A DNA stretch of 64,000 nt from M3007 sp031425035 (GCA_031425035.1 JANPIN010000024.1:17499-81498), one strand, 5' to 3'. Positions 7,674-16,800 are shown, numbered from the stretch's first letter. A program made the numbers and translations. The notes: generated by a model from the letters alone, not told the origin.

Positions 7674-10313
7674 ATGACTCACGTAAATTTTACGTTGCCG
7701 GCAGCCCGACTGGTAGCATTTGCATTTCTACTGCTTTTACCGACTTTTCTTTTCAGCCAGTTCCCTGCCGGTGGCGGCGCCAACTCCGCACAGTTCAATA
7801 TCGGGCGTTTTTATGGAAAAGTGGTGGATGATGCTACGGGCAAAGGCCTGGGTTACGCCTCGGTCCAACTGACGGGTATGCGTTTCGACAGCCTATCCAA
7901 AAGCATGAAGTCCGCCCTGATCGCCGGCCAGTTGACCACCGAAAACGGCGAATTCAGCCTGGAAAGCCTCCCGATTCGCGGTCAGTTTACCTTGAAAATT
8001 ACCTTCCTGGGCTATGCGGAAGTTGAGCAAAAGGTTAGCTTTGGCAGCCCAGACCGGCAGCCAGGCAACGCTCCGCCCACTGGTGGACGGCCGGGTGGCG
8101 GTAATGGCGCTGGCGCTGTGGACAAAGACCTGGGCAATATTCGGCTGGCGGTTTCTTCGCAGTTGTTGAAGGAAGTCACCGTGTCCGGCGAAGCTTCGCA
8201 GGTAACGCTGGCCCTGGACCGCAAGATTTACCGCGTGGATAAAGACGGCGTAGCAGCTGGCGGCACGGCGGAAGATGCCATGAAGAACATCCCCTCCCTC
8301 AATGTGGACATCGATGGGAACCTGACGCTGCGCAACGCCGCTCCGCAAATTTTCGTGGATGGACGGCCCACTACCCTCTCGCTGGATCAAATCCCCGCCG
8401 ATGCCATTGATAATGTTGAAGTTATAACGAACCCTTCCGCTAAATACGACGCTTCCGGCGGCAATGCGGGCATTGTTAATATCGTGCTTAAAAAAGACCG
8501 GAAAGTCGGTTATAATGGCAGCGTCCGCACGGGTGTCGATATGCGCGGCCGCTTCAACCTGGGCGGCGATCTCAATGTCCGCCAGGGCAAAATCAACACC
8601 TTCGTGAGTGGCAATCTGAACCAGCGCCGTTCACTGAGTACCGGTGGTACCGACCGTCAGAACCTGTTCGGCATGCCGCGTACCAATGTGTACCAAAGCA
8701 CGGATTCGGAGAATAAAGGTGTTTTTGCCACCGGGCGAGCGGGTTTAGACTGGTTTGTCAATAACCGCAACACGTTTACCGTCGCCGGCAGTTATACCCA
8801 TGGCGAATTCAACGCGATGGACAACCTGAATATTCGCACGGATACCATCGGCGCATTATCCAGCCAGGCCAGGCGGGAGGGGGAAAGTCGCCGGGCATTT
8901 AATAACTACGGCGGCCAGTTGCTTTTCAAACACCTGTTTCCCAAAGAAGGCAAGGAACTCACCGCCGATGTCAACTATAATGGATCGCAGTCGAATAACA
9001 ACGCGCTGTATAACACGGATTATCAGGATTCGCCGCTGCAGACACGCCAGAAACAGGCGGGTAAAGGCACCAATAATTTCCTGACCATCCAGACCGATTT
9101 CGTGAATCCGATTACGGCTAAGATGAAACTCGAACTGGGCGCCCGGGCCGCTTTACGCAACTACCAAAGCGAAAACCGGAATGATCAGTTTAATTTTATA
9201 TCCAATGAATTCGTTCGGGCGCCGGGCTTTGCGGATCGCTATAAATTCGATGATCGGGTATTGGCCGCCTATGGAACGTTCAGTCATTCCTTTCCAAAAT
9301 GGGGTTATCAACTGGGACTGCGCGCCGAAAGCTCCAATTACACCGGCACCCTGCTCGACTCGGATTCGACTTTCCAAAACGAATATCCGCTGAGCCTGTT
9401 TCCCAGCGTTTTTATCACCTACAAGTTGAATGAGGACGATAATATTCAGATGAGTTATACCCGGCGCATCAATCGGCCGAGTTTTTTCAACCTCATTCCT
9501 TTTTACGATTTTTCGGATTCCCTGCTGCTTTCGCGCGGTAATCCCGGCTTGCGTCCGGAGTTCACCAATTCTTTTGAACTGCAGTACCAGAACATTTTTG
9601 CGAAGGGCCATAACCTGCTGGTTTCCGCTTATTATAAACAGGCCACCGATCTGATTACCCGTTACCAGTCCGTCGACAGCGATCTGCTGGACCGCGACGT
9701 GATCGTGAGTAGTTATGCCAACTCCAATTCCAGTGTGGCTTACGGTACGGAGTGGACTTTAAAAAACACGTTTTTCAAGTTGCTGGAACTCACGACCAAC
9801 GTTAATTTATACAACTCGGTCGTGGATGCGAAGAACATAGAAAGCAGCCTTCAGGTGACCCAGTTTACCTGGTTCATGAAAGAAAACCTGACCGTACGGC
9901 TGCCTCAGGCCTACACTGTACAGTTTTCCGGATCCTATCAAAGCCGCACGGCTTATTCGACCGATGGCGGCGGCGGGCGCGGTTTCGGCGGCGGCGGCGG
10001 CGGCGGCGGCGGCTGGATGGGCGGCACGTCGAGTACGGCCCAGGGTTATAGCATTCCGGTCTGGTACGTAGACGCCTCCGTACGTAAAGACCTCTGGAAA
10101 CGCAAAGGCAGCCTTACGTTGAACGTGCAGGACATATTCCGCACGCGGCGGACGGGTTCGCACTCGGAATCGGCCTTTTTCGTCCAGGATACCTGGCGGC
10201 GGCGCGACCCGCAACTGGTACGTTTGAGTTTTTCCTACCGTTTTGGTAAATTCGACGTGTCGCTGTTCCGCCGGAAGAACACGCGGATGGAAAGCGAAGG
10301 CGGCGATTTTTGA
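7674..10313 (+). CDS. TonB-dependent receptor-like outer-membrane beta-barrel protein
   Basis: The start at 7674 gives a signal peptide (LVAFAFLLLLPTFLFSQ). After it come a carboxypeptidase-like regulatory domain (GRFYGKVVDDATGKGLGYASVQL), a plug domain (YRVDKDGVAAGGTAEDAMKNIPSLNVDIDGN ending in ITNPSAKYDASGGNAGIVNIVLKK), and a long barrel with the usual TRRINRPSF.NLIPF and LRPE motifs of the outer membrane beta-barrel family (PF14905). About 879 residues, normal for the group. The substrate is unknown; these proteins import ligands or act as surface barrels. No SusD-like partner is adjacent. A run of nine GGC codons lies in a predicted barrel loop near the C-terminus. Confidence 0.88.
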   Translation: MTHVNFTLPAARLVAFAFLLLLPTFLFSQFPAGGGANSAQFNIGRFYGKVVDDATGKGLGYASVQLTGMRFDSLSKSMKSALIAGQLTTENGEFSLESLPIRGQFTLKITFLGYAEVEQKVSFGSPDRQPGNAPPTGGRPGGGNGAGAVDKDLGNIRLAVSSQLLKEVTVSGEASQVTLALDRKIYRVDKDGVAAGGTAEDAMKNIPSLNVDIDGNLTLRNAAPQIFVDGRPTTLSLDQIPADAIDNVEVITNPSAKYDASGGNAGIVNIVLKKDRKVGYNGSVRTGVDMRGRFNLGGDLNVRQGKINTFVSGNLNQRRSLSTGGTDRQNLFGMPRTNVYQSTDSENKGVFATGRAGLDWFVNNRNTFTVAGSYTHGEFNAMDNLNIRTDTIGALSSQARREGESRRAFNNYGGQLLFKHLFPKEGKELTADVNYNGSQSNNNALYNTDYQDSPLQTRQKQAGKGTNNFLTIQTDFVNPITAKMKLELGARAALRNYQSENRNDQFNFISNEFVRAPGFADRYKFDDRVLAAYGTFSHSFPKWGYQLGLRAESSNYTGTLLDSDSTFQNEYPLSLFPSVFITYKLNEDDNIQMSYTRRINRPSFFNLIPFYDFSDSLLLSRGNPGLRPEFTNSFELQYQNIFAKGHNLLVSAYYKQATDLITRYQSVDSDLLDRDVIVSSYANSNSSVAYGTEWTLKNTFFKLLELTTNVNLYNSVVDAKNIESSLQVTQFTWFMKENLTVRLPQAYTVQFSGSYQSRTAYSTDGGGGRGFGGGGGGGGGWMGGTSSTAQGYSIPVWYVDASVRKDLWKRKGSLTLNVQDIFRTRRTGSHSESAFFVQDTWRRRDPQLVRLSFSYRFGKFDVSLFRRKNTRMESEGGDF
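9987..10013 (+). repeat. (GGC)9 triplet tract coding for a poly-glycine loop
   Basis: Nine perfect GGC codons between FG and WMGG, preceded by other Gly-rich codons (from about 9965). Slippage here would change loop length in steps of one glycine without breaking the reading frame. Confidence 0.85.
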
Positions 10314-10352
10314 TAGGCCGTTTTTTTCTCCGGTTTTTGCGGGCAGTCCAGT

Positions 10353-10360
10353 TACTTTTG
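10353..10360 (+). promoter_or_regulatory. -7 element (TACTTTTG) ahead of mtgA
   Basis: A perfect TAnnTTTG element ends 20 bases before the GTG start of mtgA. No TTG is found at the correct upstream spacing, so it is a -7-only call. Confidence 0.4.
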
Positions 10361-10380
10361 CCGTCCAAAACACGTTGCCC

Positions 10381-11172
10381 GTGAAATTTCTTGCGCGCCA
10401 GCTTCGGCGATGGTACCGATCGATTCCCCAGGACGAAAACGGGCGCCTTTTATGGGGCAGGTTTTTTCGTCGGCTGGTCCTGAAACTCACGCTGTGGTTT
10501 TTGGGCCTGTCGGTCGGCTCCACCCTGCTTTTTTCGTTCGTACCCGTTCCCGTTACCCCGCTCATGATCGGGCGCTGCTGGGAGCAGGCCTGGGATGCCG
10601 AACGCTCCGTGCGCCTCGATAATTACTGGGTTGGTTACAACGACCTGTCGCCGCAGCTGCAACTGGCCGTAGTCTGTAGCGAGGATCAGGATTTCCTGGA
10701 ACATGAAGGCTTTGACTTTCAAGCAATTGAGAAAGCGTACACCTATAACCAGACCCACAAACGTAAACGCGGCGCCAGTACCATCAGCCAGCAGACGGCC
10801 AAAAACGTGTTCCTGTGGCCATCCCGATCCTGGCTGCGCAAGGGCTTTGAAATTTACTTTACATTTCTGATCGAAACGCTCTGGAGTAAGAAACGCATCA
10901 TGACCGTTTATTTGAACGTCATTGAATTTGGCGACGGTATTTATGGCGCTGAAGCGGCTTCCCAGACATTTTTCCATAAAAAAGCCAAGGATCTGAGCCG
11001 GGACCAAGCCGCTTTGCTGGCCGCCGTTTTGCCTAGTCCACTGCGGTATTCGGCGTCCAAACCCTCCGGGCAGGTGCGTGAAAAGCAGCAGTGGATACTG
11101 AGTCAAATGCGGATGTGGGGAGGACGGATTGACTATGAAGTGCCGAATACGCCTAAAAAGACCGAGAAATAA
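10381..11172 (+). CDS. mtgA: Monofunctional biosynthetic peptidoglycan glycosyltransferase
   Basis: A GT51 enzyme that polymerises lipid II into glycan strands at the outer face of the inner membrane. It has one N-terminal membrane anchor (LVLKLTLWFLGLSVGSTLLFSFV) and the family motifs: EDQDFLEHEGFD with the catalytic Glu, KRGASTISQQTAKNVFLWP, KKRIMTVYLNVIEFGDGIYGAEAA and AALLAAVLPSP. No penicillin-binding transpeptidase domain follows, and about 263 residues is normal for MtgA. No ATG lies before the membrane anchor, so the GTG at 10381 is chosen; a further upstream reading frame overlaps the receptor gene. Nine bases separate it from the downstream TPR protein, suggesting cotranscription. 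Confidence 0.93.
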   Translation: MKFLARQLRRWYRSIPQDENGRLLWGRFFRRLVLKLTLWFLGLSVGSTLLFSFVPVPVTPLMIGRCWEQAWDAERSVRLDNYWVGYNDLSPQLQLAVVCSEDQDFLEHEGFDFQAIEKAYTYNQTHKRKRGASTISQQTAKNVFLWPSRSWLRKGFEIYFTFLIETLWSKKRIMTVYLNVIEFGDGIYGAEAASQTFFHKKAKDLSRDQAALLAAVLPSPLRYSASKPSGQVREKQQWILSQMRMWGGRIDYEVPNTPKKTEK

Positions 11173-11181
11173 TAGTCAGTT

Positions 11182-13209
11182 ATGTCGAAAAAGAAAAAAG
11201 TAATCCCAGCGGTGTTCAACGCAGAGGCGTCACCGGCCGTATTCATGGAGCCCGCTCCGGCGATACCGAACGCGTCTTCCTGGCTTGACAGACGCGGGCT
11301 GCCGGAATTACTGATCGCAGTAGCGGCCATATTGACTTTCTGGCCTTCGCTGCAACATGGCTTTATGAATTTCGACGATGGAGAAACCATTTTCTATAAT
11401 AATATTATCCAGCATCCCAGCTTAATGGGTCTGCTGACGTCGCGAATTGTGGGTATGTATGTGCCCGTATCCGCGTTTTTTTATGCCGGAGAATACCAAC
11501 TGAGCGGAGGCAGCGCCTATGCTTTTCACCTGACCAGTTTGTTTATCCATGCCGGTGTTTCGGTACTGGCCCTGGTTTTTCTGAGACAGTTAGGGTTTCC
11601 GGCTTTTGTTGCCTTTTTTTCCGCCCTCCTGTTTGCCGTGCATCCGGTCAGAGCGGAGCCCGTCTGCTGGATAGCGGCTCAAACCACCCTGATATTTTCA
11701 TTTTTTTATTTACTATCGCTCATCAGTTGGGTGCGCTATCGCCGGGGCAATGCTTCTAAATGGATGATTGCCAGCCTGTTATTTTTTCTATTATCCGCTT
11801 TATCCAAATCTGCGGCTGTGACATTGCCTTTGCTGCTGCCGGTGCTCGACTGGTATTTAGGCGTACATAAAAACAAGTTTTCGTTCAAACGGTACGCCTA
11901 TTTGCTTCCTTTTCTAAGCATTAGTGTTTTGCTGGGCGCGTATACTTTTCTTACCCGTATGCAGAGCGGGGCCGTTATTTCCATCAATAGTAAAGCCATC
12001 AGTCTGCTGGATCGACTGTTGATGATTAGCCATACGTTGTTGTTTTATTTATACAAACTGCTGCTGCCGTTTAAGTTGACCATCACTTATCCCATGGCCA
12101 AAGAGCAGGGTGTATGGCCGTTTGACTACTACCTGGCCCCGATCGGACTGGCCGCTCTGTGCTATTTGCTCTACCGGTTTTTGTCAAAAACGAAGGTTAC
12201 CGGACTGGCCGTAGCGCTGTATGTATTGCCGTTAAGTATTATGTTGCCCTTGTTTTCGGTAGGCACTTTTGAATTACGCAGCGACCGGTATTTGTACATT
12301 CCTGCGCTGGGACTGTTTCTTTTACTCGTTCACCTGGCGCAGTTCCTTCCGGCCCGGGTCCGCTGGGGCCTCTTGCTGGCGTTTGTTGCCGGATATGCTT
12401 ATCTGGGCTGGCAACAATCGAAGTACTGGGAGAATGACGCCGTTTGTTTTAAAAACTGCGTCGATATTTATCCCAATTCGGTGATCTGCAACTGCAATCT
12501 GGGCTATGGAGAACTGATCAACCAACAATATCAGGAAAGCATCAACCACTATTCCAAAGTTTTGCGGTTGGATAGCACCTGTATGGAATGCTATAACGGG
12601 CGGGGCCAGGCTTATTTAAATACCCGTAAAATTCCGGAAGCCCTCGCTGATTTCGATGCGGCCATTCAGGCGGGCATTGTAACGCCGAAGTTGTTTTTAA
12701 ACCGGGGTAAATGTCTGGTCATTCTCGGGCGTTCGGTCGAAGCCCTGCCCGCGCTCAGCCGCAGTTTAGAGTTGGAACCGAAAGCGCCGGAAACCTATTA
12801 TTTCCGGGCCGTCGCTTATGAGAAAACGGGCGCGCCCGACAAAGCCATTGCCGATTACAGCCAGGCTATTCAATTGAATCCCAACTACGTGGAAGCATTG
12901 GTCAACCGGGGCATGCTGCACTACACGGCACAGCACTACCCCGAGGCCATTGCCGACAACACCACCGCGCTGAACATCAGCATGAGTACTATTCAGCCGA
13001 TGATCTTGTGTAACCGGGCCAACGCGTATTTGCTTTCCGGGCAACTGGCGCCCGCCCTGGCCGATGTGAACCAGGCGCTCAAGATCAACCCGGCGGAGTT
13101 GCGGGCCTACCAAACCCGTGCTGCCGTTTATCAGGCCATGGGCAATACAGCCGCCGCGCAGTCGGATTTGCAGAAAATACAGCAAATGCAGGCCTCTAAA
13201 GGTGGCTAA
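11182..13209 (+). CDS. Polytopic membrane protein with C-terminal TPR repeats (TMTC-like)
   Basis: The first 390 residues hold about ten hydrophobic segments and an early acidic motif in the first extracytoplasmic loop (FMNFDDGETIFYNN), as in GT-C fold glycosyltransferases. The rest is a set of TPR units such as YNGRGQAYLNTRKIPEALADFDAAIQAG and YYFRAVAYEKTGAPDKAIADYSQAIQLNPNY. The same architecture is found in TMTC-type O-mannosyltransferases and in many bacterial proteins of unknown acceptor. It is probably cotranscribed with mtgA. Protein glycosylation is plausible given the T9SS and the GT39 gene at 25.9 kb, but that is inference. Confidence 0.8.
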   Translation: MSKKKKVIPAVFNAEASPAVFMEPAPAIPNASSWLDRRGLPELLIAVAAILTFWPSLQHGFMNFDDGETIFYNNIIQHPSLMGLLTSRIVGMYVPVSAFFYAGEYQLSGGSAYAFHLTSLFIHAGVSVLALVFLRQLGFPAFVAFFSALLFAVHPVRAEPVCWIAAQTTLIFSFFYLLSLISWVRYRRGNASKWMIASLLFFLLSALSKSAAVTLPLLLPVLDWYLGVHKNKFSFKRYAYLLPFLSISVLLGAYTFLTRMQSGAVISINSKAISLLDRLLMISHTLLFYLYKLLLPFKLTITYPMAKEQGVWPFDYYLAPIGLAALCYLLYRFLSKTKVTGLAVALYVLPLSIMLPLFSVGTFELRSDRYLYIPALGLFLLLVHLAQFLPARVRWGLLLAFVAGYAYLGWQQSKYWENDAVCFKNCVDIYPNSVICNCNLGYGELINQQYQESINHYSKVLRLDSTCMECYNGRGQAYLNTRKIPEALADFDAAIQAGIVTPKLFLNRGKCLVILGRSVEALPALSRSLELEPKAPETYYFRAVAYEKTGAPDKAIADYSQAIQLNPNYVEALVNRGMLHYTAQHYPEAIADNTTALNISMSTIQPMILCNRANAYLLSGQLAPALADVNQALKINPAELRAYQTRAAVYQAMGNTAAAQSDLQKIQQMQASKGG

Positions 13210-13297
13210 TTGCAGTGGAGATCCCCGGAGAGAGCATAGGAAGCGCCATTGTTCCTCAACGGTATGTTAACCCGGGCGTCTTTAGCGGACGGTGAAT

Positions 13298-13305
13298 TAT
13301 TTTTG
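13298..13305 (+). promoter_or_regulatory. -7 element (TATTTTTG) for the amidohydrolase-fold gene
   Basis: A perfect TAnnTTTG, followed by C, ends 27 bases before the chosen ATG at 13333. No clear -33 TTG is seen. Confidence 0.4.
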
Positions 13306-13332
13306 CACTTTTCAAACAGCGATCTACTTTCC

Positions 13333-14574
13333 ATGAAGAAAGCACTACTTCCTTTATTTGCCTTCGTTATTTTTTGTCAATTAGCTACTGCTCAGGTTGT
13401 TACAAAAAGTTATGAATTCCGTAACGGCAACTGGTTCAACGGCGCCACCTTCGTTTCCGGCACCTGGTATACCACGAACAAAGGCCTGCTCACCCGCAAA
13501 GCACCCGCCAAAATAGATTCCGTGATCGATCTGCAAAACCGCTGGGTCGTACCGCCCATGGGGGATGCTTTTTGTTCCAGCATAGCCGACAATCCTTCCG
13601 CAGCCAGTACGGCAAAAATGTACTATGATGAAGGGGTGTTTTATCTGCAGATTCTCGGCAACACCCAGGAAGGTCGCACGGCCGCCACGCCGGCACTGCA
13701 GAAATCCGGCGCACCAGACGCCGTTTTTGCCAACGGAGCACTTACCTGCACCCTGGGTTATCCCTTCACCAAATATGAAGGACCAGCCAACGGCGTAAAA
13801 GGACAGCAGAAAATAGCGGAACGGTACGATGCCATCAAACAACAGCGCAAAATGCTCGGTAACGGGTATTGGTTCATCGATAATAAGGAGATGCTGGACC
13901 GCGACTGGGAAAAAATCAAGGCCCAGAAACCCGGTGTTATTTCTATTTACCTGATCGATACGGAAAAAAATGGCGGCAAAGAAAGCGCGGGCCTCACGGC
14001 AGATGCGGCCAAAGCCATTGTTAAAAAAGCCCACAAGTCAAATCTGCGGGTCATTGCCCATATTTCCACTCCGGCCGACCTGCGCCTGGGCTTGAAACTG
14101 GAAGTGGACGGATTTGCCAATCTGCCCGGCAGCGAATGGGATGGCATGGGCGACTCCACCCGTTTTGAACTCAATGATGACGATCTGAAAAAACTGGCCA
14201 AGAAAAAAACGCCGATCACGCCTTTATTCTCCCATGCCCAGGCTTCCGGACCGGCGGTACAGCGCTGGCAGGCCAGAACGCTCAACCGGCTCTTCAACAA
14301 CGGCGTGAACGTGGTTATCGGTTCCGACGATCCGCAGCGGACGATTCGGACCGAACTGAATTACTGGTGCAGTTTTCCAGCCTTGAATGCGCCGGCCGTG
14401 TTGAAAGTGCTTTGTGAAAACACGCCGCGGGCTATTTTTCCCAACCGGAAAATCGGCAAAATCGAGGAAGGTTATGAAGCCAGTTTCCTGGTGCTGGGCG
14501 ATAATCCGCTTCAGAATTTACTGAAAATCCGCGTGTCCACTATGAAGGTGAAAAACGGGGAAGCAGGCAAGTAA
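13333..14574 (+). CDS. Exported amidohydrolase-fold protein lacking key metal ligands
   Basis: The start at 13333 gives a signal peptide (MKKALLPLFAFVIFCQLATAQ). The rest follows the amidohydrolase pattern: a beta-sandwich start (VIDLQNRWVVPPMGDAF), a barrel with LRVIAHISTPADLRLGLKLEVDGFANLPG, then NGVNVVIGSDDPQRT and a closing FLVLGDNPLQNL. In active relatives, as recalled, the early motif is PPFGEAHNHN and the later one HLPG. Here those positions read PPMGDAFCSS and NLPG, so the HxH pair and a further His are gone, while AHI and GSD remain. It may be a pseudoenzyme, a binding protein, or use a different metal site. The frame is otherwise intact. Confidence 0.8.
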   Translation: MKKALLPLFAFVIFCQLATAQVVTKSYEFRNGNWFNGATFVSGTWYTTNKGLLTRKAPAKIDSVIDLQNRWVVPPMGDAFCSSIADNPSAASTAKMYYDEGVFYLQILGNTQEGRTAATPALQKSGAPDAVFANGALTCTLGYPFTKYEGPANGVKGQQKIAERYDAIKQQRKMLGNGYWFIDNKEMLDRDWEKIKAQKPGVISIYLIDTEKNGGKESAGLTADAAKAIVKKAHKSNLRVIAHISTPADLRLGLKLEVDGFANLPGSEWDGMGDSTRFELNDDDLKKLAKKKTPITPLFSHAQASGPAVQRWQARTLNRLFNNGVNVVIGSDDPQRTIRTELNYWCSFPALNAPAVLKVLCENTPRAIFPNRKIGKIEEGYEASFLVLGDNPLQNLLKIRVSTMKVKNGEAGK

Positions 14575-14730
14575 TGAACGGGAAAATGCGCCCGGATCAC
14601 TCGTTTCTCGGCTGTTGAAAATCCGGTTTTTATTAACCGTAAGTTAATGCCAATTTGCATGCGACCGCGCAGAAGCGGGCTTTTCTTTGTGCGGAAGTTC
14701 ACCCTTTTTCACACTTAAAATTTACGCACT

Positions 14731-14919
14731 ATGCTGTTTAATGACCAATTAGAGGCCATCGAAACCGATCTCCTGGCTACAGCTTCCGTACTCGATGGCG
14801 ATCAGGCCGAAACGGAGGAGGAACTGGAAATTGACGAAGAAAGCGATGAGGAAATGGGCGAAGATGCAGCCGACGAAGAAGTTAGCGACGAGGAAGCCGA
14901 AGAAGAAGCCGGCAACTAA
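14731..14919 (+). CDS. Small highly acidic protein of unknown function
   Basis: A 62-residue frame beginning MLFNDQLEAIETDLLATASVL and continuing into an almost pure Glu/Asp/Ser tail (EESDEEMGEDAADEEVSDEEAEEEAGN). No signal peptide. A strong terminator follows directly (14940-14983), which supports a real transcript. Similar acidic tails occur in small Bacteroidota proteins of unknown role; disorder, cation binding or a basic partner are possible. The chance that the acidic stretch merely reflects a GAA/GAG-rich repeat cannot be excluded. Confidence 0.55.
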   Translation: MLFNDQLEAIETDLLATASVLDGDQAETEEELEIDEESDEEMGEDAADEEVSDEEAEEEAGN

Positions 14920-14939
14920 GTAATTAAAAGCCAGAGAAG

Positions 14940-14983
14940 GGTTAGCGCGTGCAGCATCCACTGTGTATGCGTTAACCTTTTTT
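14940..14983 (+). terminator. Rho-independent terminator after the acidic gene
   Basis: Stem GGTTAGCG / CGTTAACC (one G-T pair), extended inward by weaker pairs, followed by six T. It reaches the stop codon of the convergent OmpA-domain gene and may also work weakly on the minus strand. Confidence 0.75.
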
Positions 14984-15827
14984 ATTTCCCCGGATGCAAA
15001 ACGATGACCGTACGCCGGTTTCTCTGCCGGCCTTCGGCAGTTTCATTCGAGGTTAAGGGGTAAAATTCCCCGCGTCCGACCGGCGTAAGTTGATTTGCAT
15101 TGACATTATAATCCTGGATAAGGGCGCGCACAATATTGGTCGCCCGGAAAAGGCTCCAATCCCAGCTATCGTACAGGTTGGAATTTTTGGGCGGCATGTT
15201 GTCGGTGTAGGTCACGACTTCCATGTCCAGCTCGGGCCGGCTGGTCAGTATTTTCGCCAGTTCCGTCAAAATGATTTTTGCCGCCGTGCTCAATTGCAGG
15301 CCCTTGTTATCGAACAGGTTTTTATCGGCAATAGTCACCGTCACCGTTTCCGCCTCGATGGCCACGCTCACCCCGGTCTGGTCTTTAAAAGCCGTATTCA
15401 GGGTATCACGTATTGTACCCAGCACTATATCCAGTTGCCGGCGTGTTTCCCGGAGTTGGAGCAACGACAGGTTGCATTCCAGCAATTCGTCTTTCGTGGC
15501 GGCCAGTGCTTTTTCCAGTTCCATCTTTTCGGAAGTCAGTTTGCTGGCTGATTTGCCCATTTGCTGGGTCTGTTCCGCCAGGTCGGCAGCGATCTGGCGG
15601 AGTTCTGTCTCCTGGTTTCCAATAGTGCGGTTGAGGGTGCCTACATTATCCGTCAGACTGGCTACTTCCGCTTTACGGGCGGTCACTTCTTCCTGTAAGA
15701 TTAATTCACGGCCTTCCGCCGCCGATCGTGCGGCTAACTCCGTCCGGTATAGCTTGGCGCGCACACAGGCGGGCAGTATTAAAAACAGCAAAAACAGGAT
15801 AGAACAGGCCTTTTTGAGCATAGACAC
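14982..15827 (-). CDS. OmpA-domain coiled-coil lipoprotein
   Basis: A lipoprotein signal (LLFLILPAC, acylated Cys near residue 21) is followed by about 90 residues of predicted coiled coil (EVTARKAEVASLTDNVGTLN to QLRETRRQLD) and a C-terminal OmpA/MotB-like peptidoglycan-binding domain (NKGLQLSTAAKIILTELAKIL, VVTYTDN, SLFRATNIVRALI, PVGRGEFYPL, RQRNRRTVIVL). The layout suits a tether between outer membrane and cell wall. The canonical GHTD motif is altered to TYTDN. A start two codons later (15821) is equally possible. A -7 element lies at 15844-15851. Confidence 0.85.
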   Translation of the reverse strand: MSMLKKACSILFLLFLILPACVRAKLYRTELAARSAAEGRELILQEEVTARKAEVASLTDNVGTLNRTIGNQETELRQIAADLAEQTQQMGKSASKLTSEKMELEKALAATKDELLECNLSLLQLRETRRQLDIVLGTIRDTLNTAFKDQTGVSVAIEAETVTVTIADKNLFDNKGLQLSTAAKIILTELAKILTSRPELDMEVVTYTDNMPPKNSNLYDSWDWSLFRATNIVRALIQDYNVNANQLTPVGRGEFYPLTSNETAEGRQRNRRTVIVLHPGK

Positions 15828-15843
15828 TTGTTTTTATGGAGAA

Positions 15844-15851
15844 CAAATATA
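15844..15851 (-). promoter_or_regulatory. -7 element (TATATTTG) for the OmpA-domain lipoprotein
   Basis: A perfect TAnnTTTG on the minus strand, 17-23 bases before the two possible ATGs. It lies in the three-to-four-codon gap after the stop of the upstream MBL gene. No clear -33 element. Confidence 0.45.
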
Positions 15852-15853
15852 GG

Positions 15854-16711
15854 CTAAGAGGCCAGTATTTCAGCCAGCGAACCGGACTTGTCAAGAACGA
15901 TGCGGCCCTGGGCATCCAGTCGAACTGTACCACATTCCGCTACCGGATCATGTTCAAAAAACAGCACCTGCCGTTCGCGGACGGCTGTTTCCAGCATTTT
16001 GGCTTTTTCGCGCATGGTCTGTAAAGGCCGGATATCATAGGCCATTACGTAGGGCAATCCCACGTGCCACTGCGACGGCAGGGCATCCGCGCAGTACAAC
16101 AGCGATCCATGCTCCGTACGCAACAAAGGCGCCATCATCGCCTCGGTGTGGCCATAGAAAAAACGGACCCGGAAACCCGGCAGGAACTCCACATTCTGGC
16201 GGACCGGCAGGAATTGCAAGCGGCCTTGTTCAAAAAGCGGGACAAAATTTTCCGGCAGGAAAGAAGCCTTTTCGCGTGGATTGGGATGAATAGCCCAGTC
16301 GTAGTGCCGCTGGTTGGTCCAGTACACCGCATTGGGAAAAGCGGGCTCCACTTCTCCGGTTTCCTCGTTTTTCCAGAGCGCGCCGCCGCAGTGGTCGAAG
16401 TGCAGATGGGTCAGGAACACGTCGGTTATTTGCTCGCGCTGGAGTCCGGCGGCCTGCAACGAGCCGAAAAGCGATTCGGGGCCCTGCGGTTGAAAATGCG
16501 CCCGGAAGCGCGCATCCTGTTTATTGCCGACGCCCGTATCGATCAGGATTTTCCGTTGGCCGGTTTCGACCAGTAAGGCGCGCATGGACCAGGTGCAGAG
16601 GTTATTTTCGTCGGGTGGATTCAGGCCGGCCCACATGCGGCGGGGTACGACGCCGAACATAGCCCCACCGTCGAGTTTTAAAGAGCCGGTATGGAGTGCA
16701 GTAAGTTTCAT
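15854..16711 (-). CDS. MBL-fold metallo-hydrolase
   Basis: A cytoplasmic, 285-residue metallo-beta-lactamase-fold enzyme. The metal site motif is HLHFDHCGG, with further ligands in FYGHTEAM and YCADALPSQWH. LIDTGVGNKQDARF after the first strand is typical of the lactonase-like or quorum-quenching branch, but the substrate cannot be read from sequence. The start at 16711 (MKLTALHTGSLKLDG) is preferred over 16753 because the family begins at this beta strand. It lies upstream of the OmpA-domain lipoprotein on the same strand, 26 bases apart. Confidence 0.88.
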   Translation of the reverse strand: MKLTALHTGSLKLDGGAMFGVVPRRMWAGLNPPDENNLCTWSMRALLVETGQRKILIDTGVGNKQDARFRAHFQPQGPESLFGSLQAAGLQREQITDVFLTHLHFDHCGGALWKNEETGEVEPAFPNAVYWTNQRHYDWAIHPNPREKASFLPENFVPLFEQGRLQFLPVRQNVEFLPGFRVRFFYGHTEAMMAPLLRTEHGSLLYCADALPSQWHVGLPYVMAYDIRPLQTMREKAKMLETAVRERQVLFFEHDPVAECGTVRLDAQGRIVLDKSGSLAEILAS

Positions 16712-16792
16712 ATATGACCGGAAAGGTATGCAGTATAGGCGACAATTGGTCAATTGGTGCAGCGCGTACAGCAGGTTGCCGATGGCAATTTC

Positions 16793-16800
16793 TACATTTG
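16793..16800 (+). promoter_or_regulatory. -7 element (TACATTTG) for the TSP3/OmpA gene
   Basis: A perfect TAnnTTTG 44 bases before the ATG at 16845, in the divergent region facing the MBL gene. No TTG at the right distance. Confidence 0.4.
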
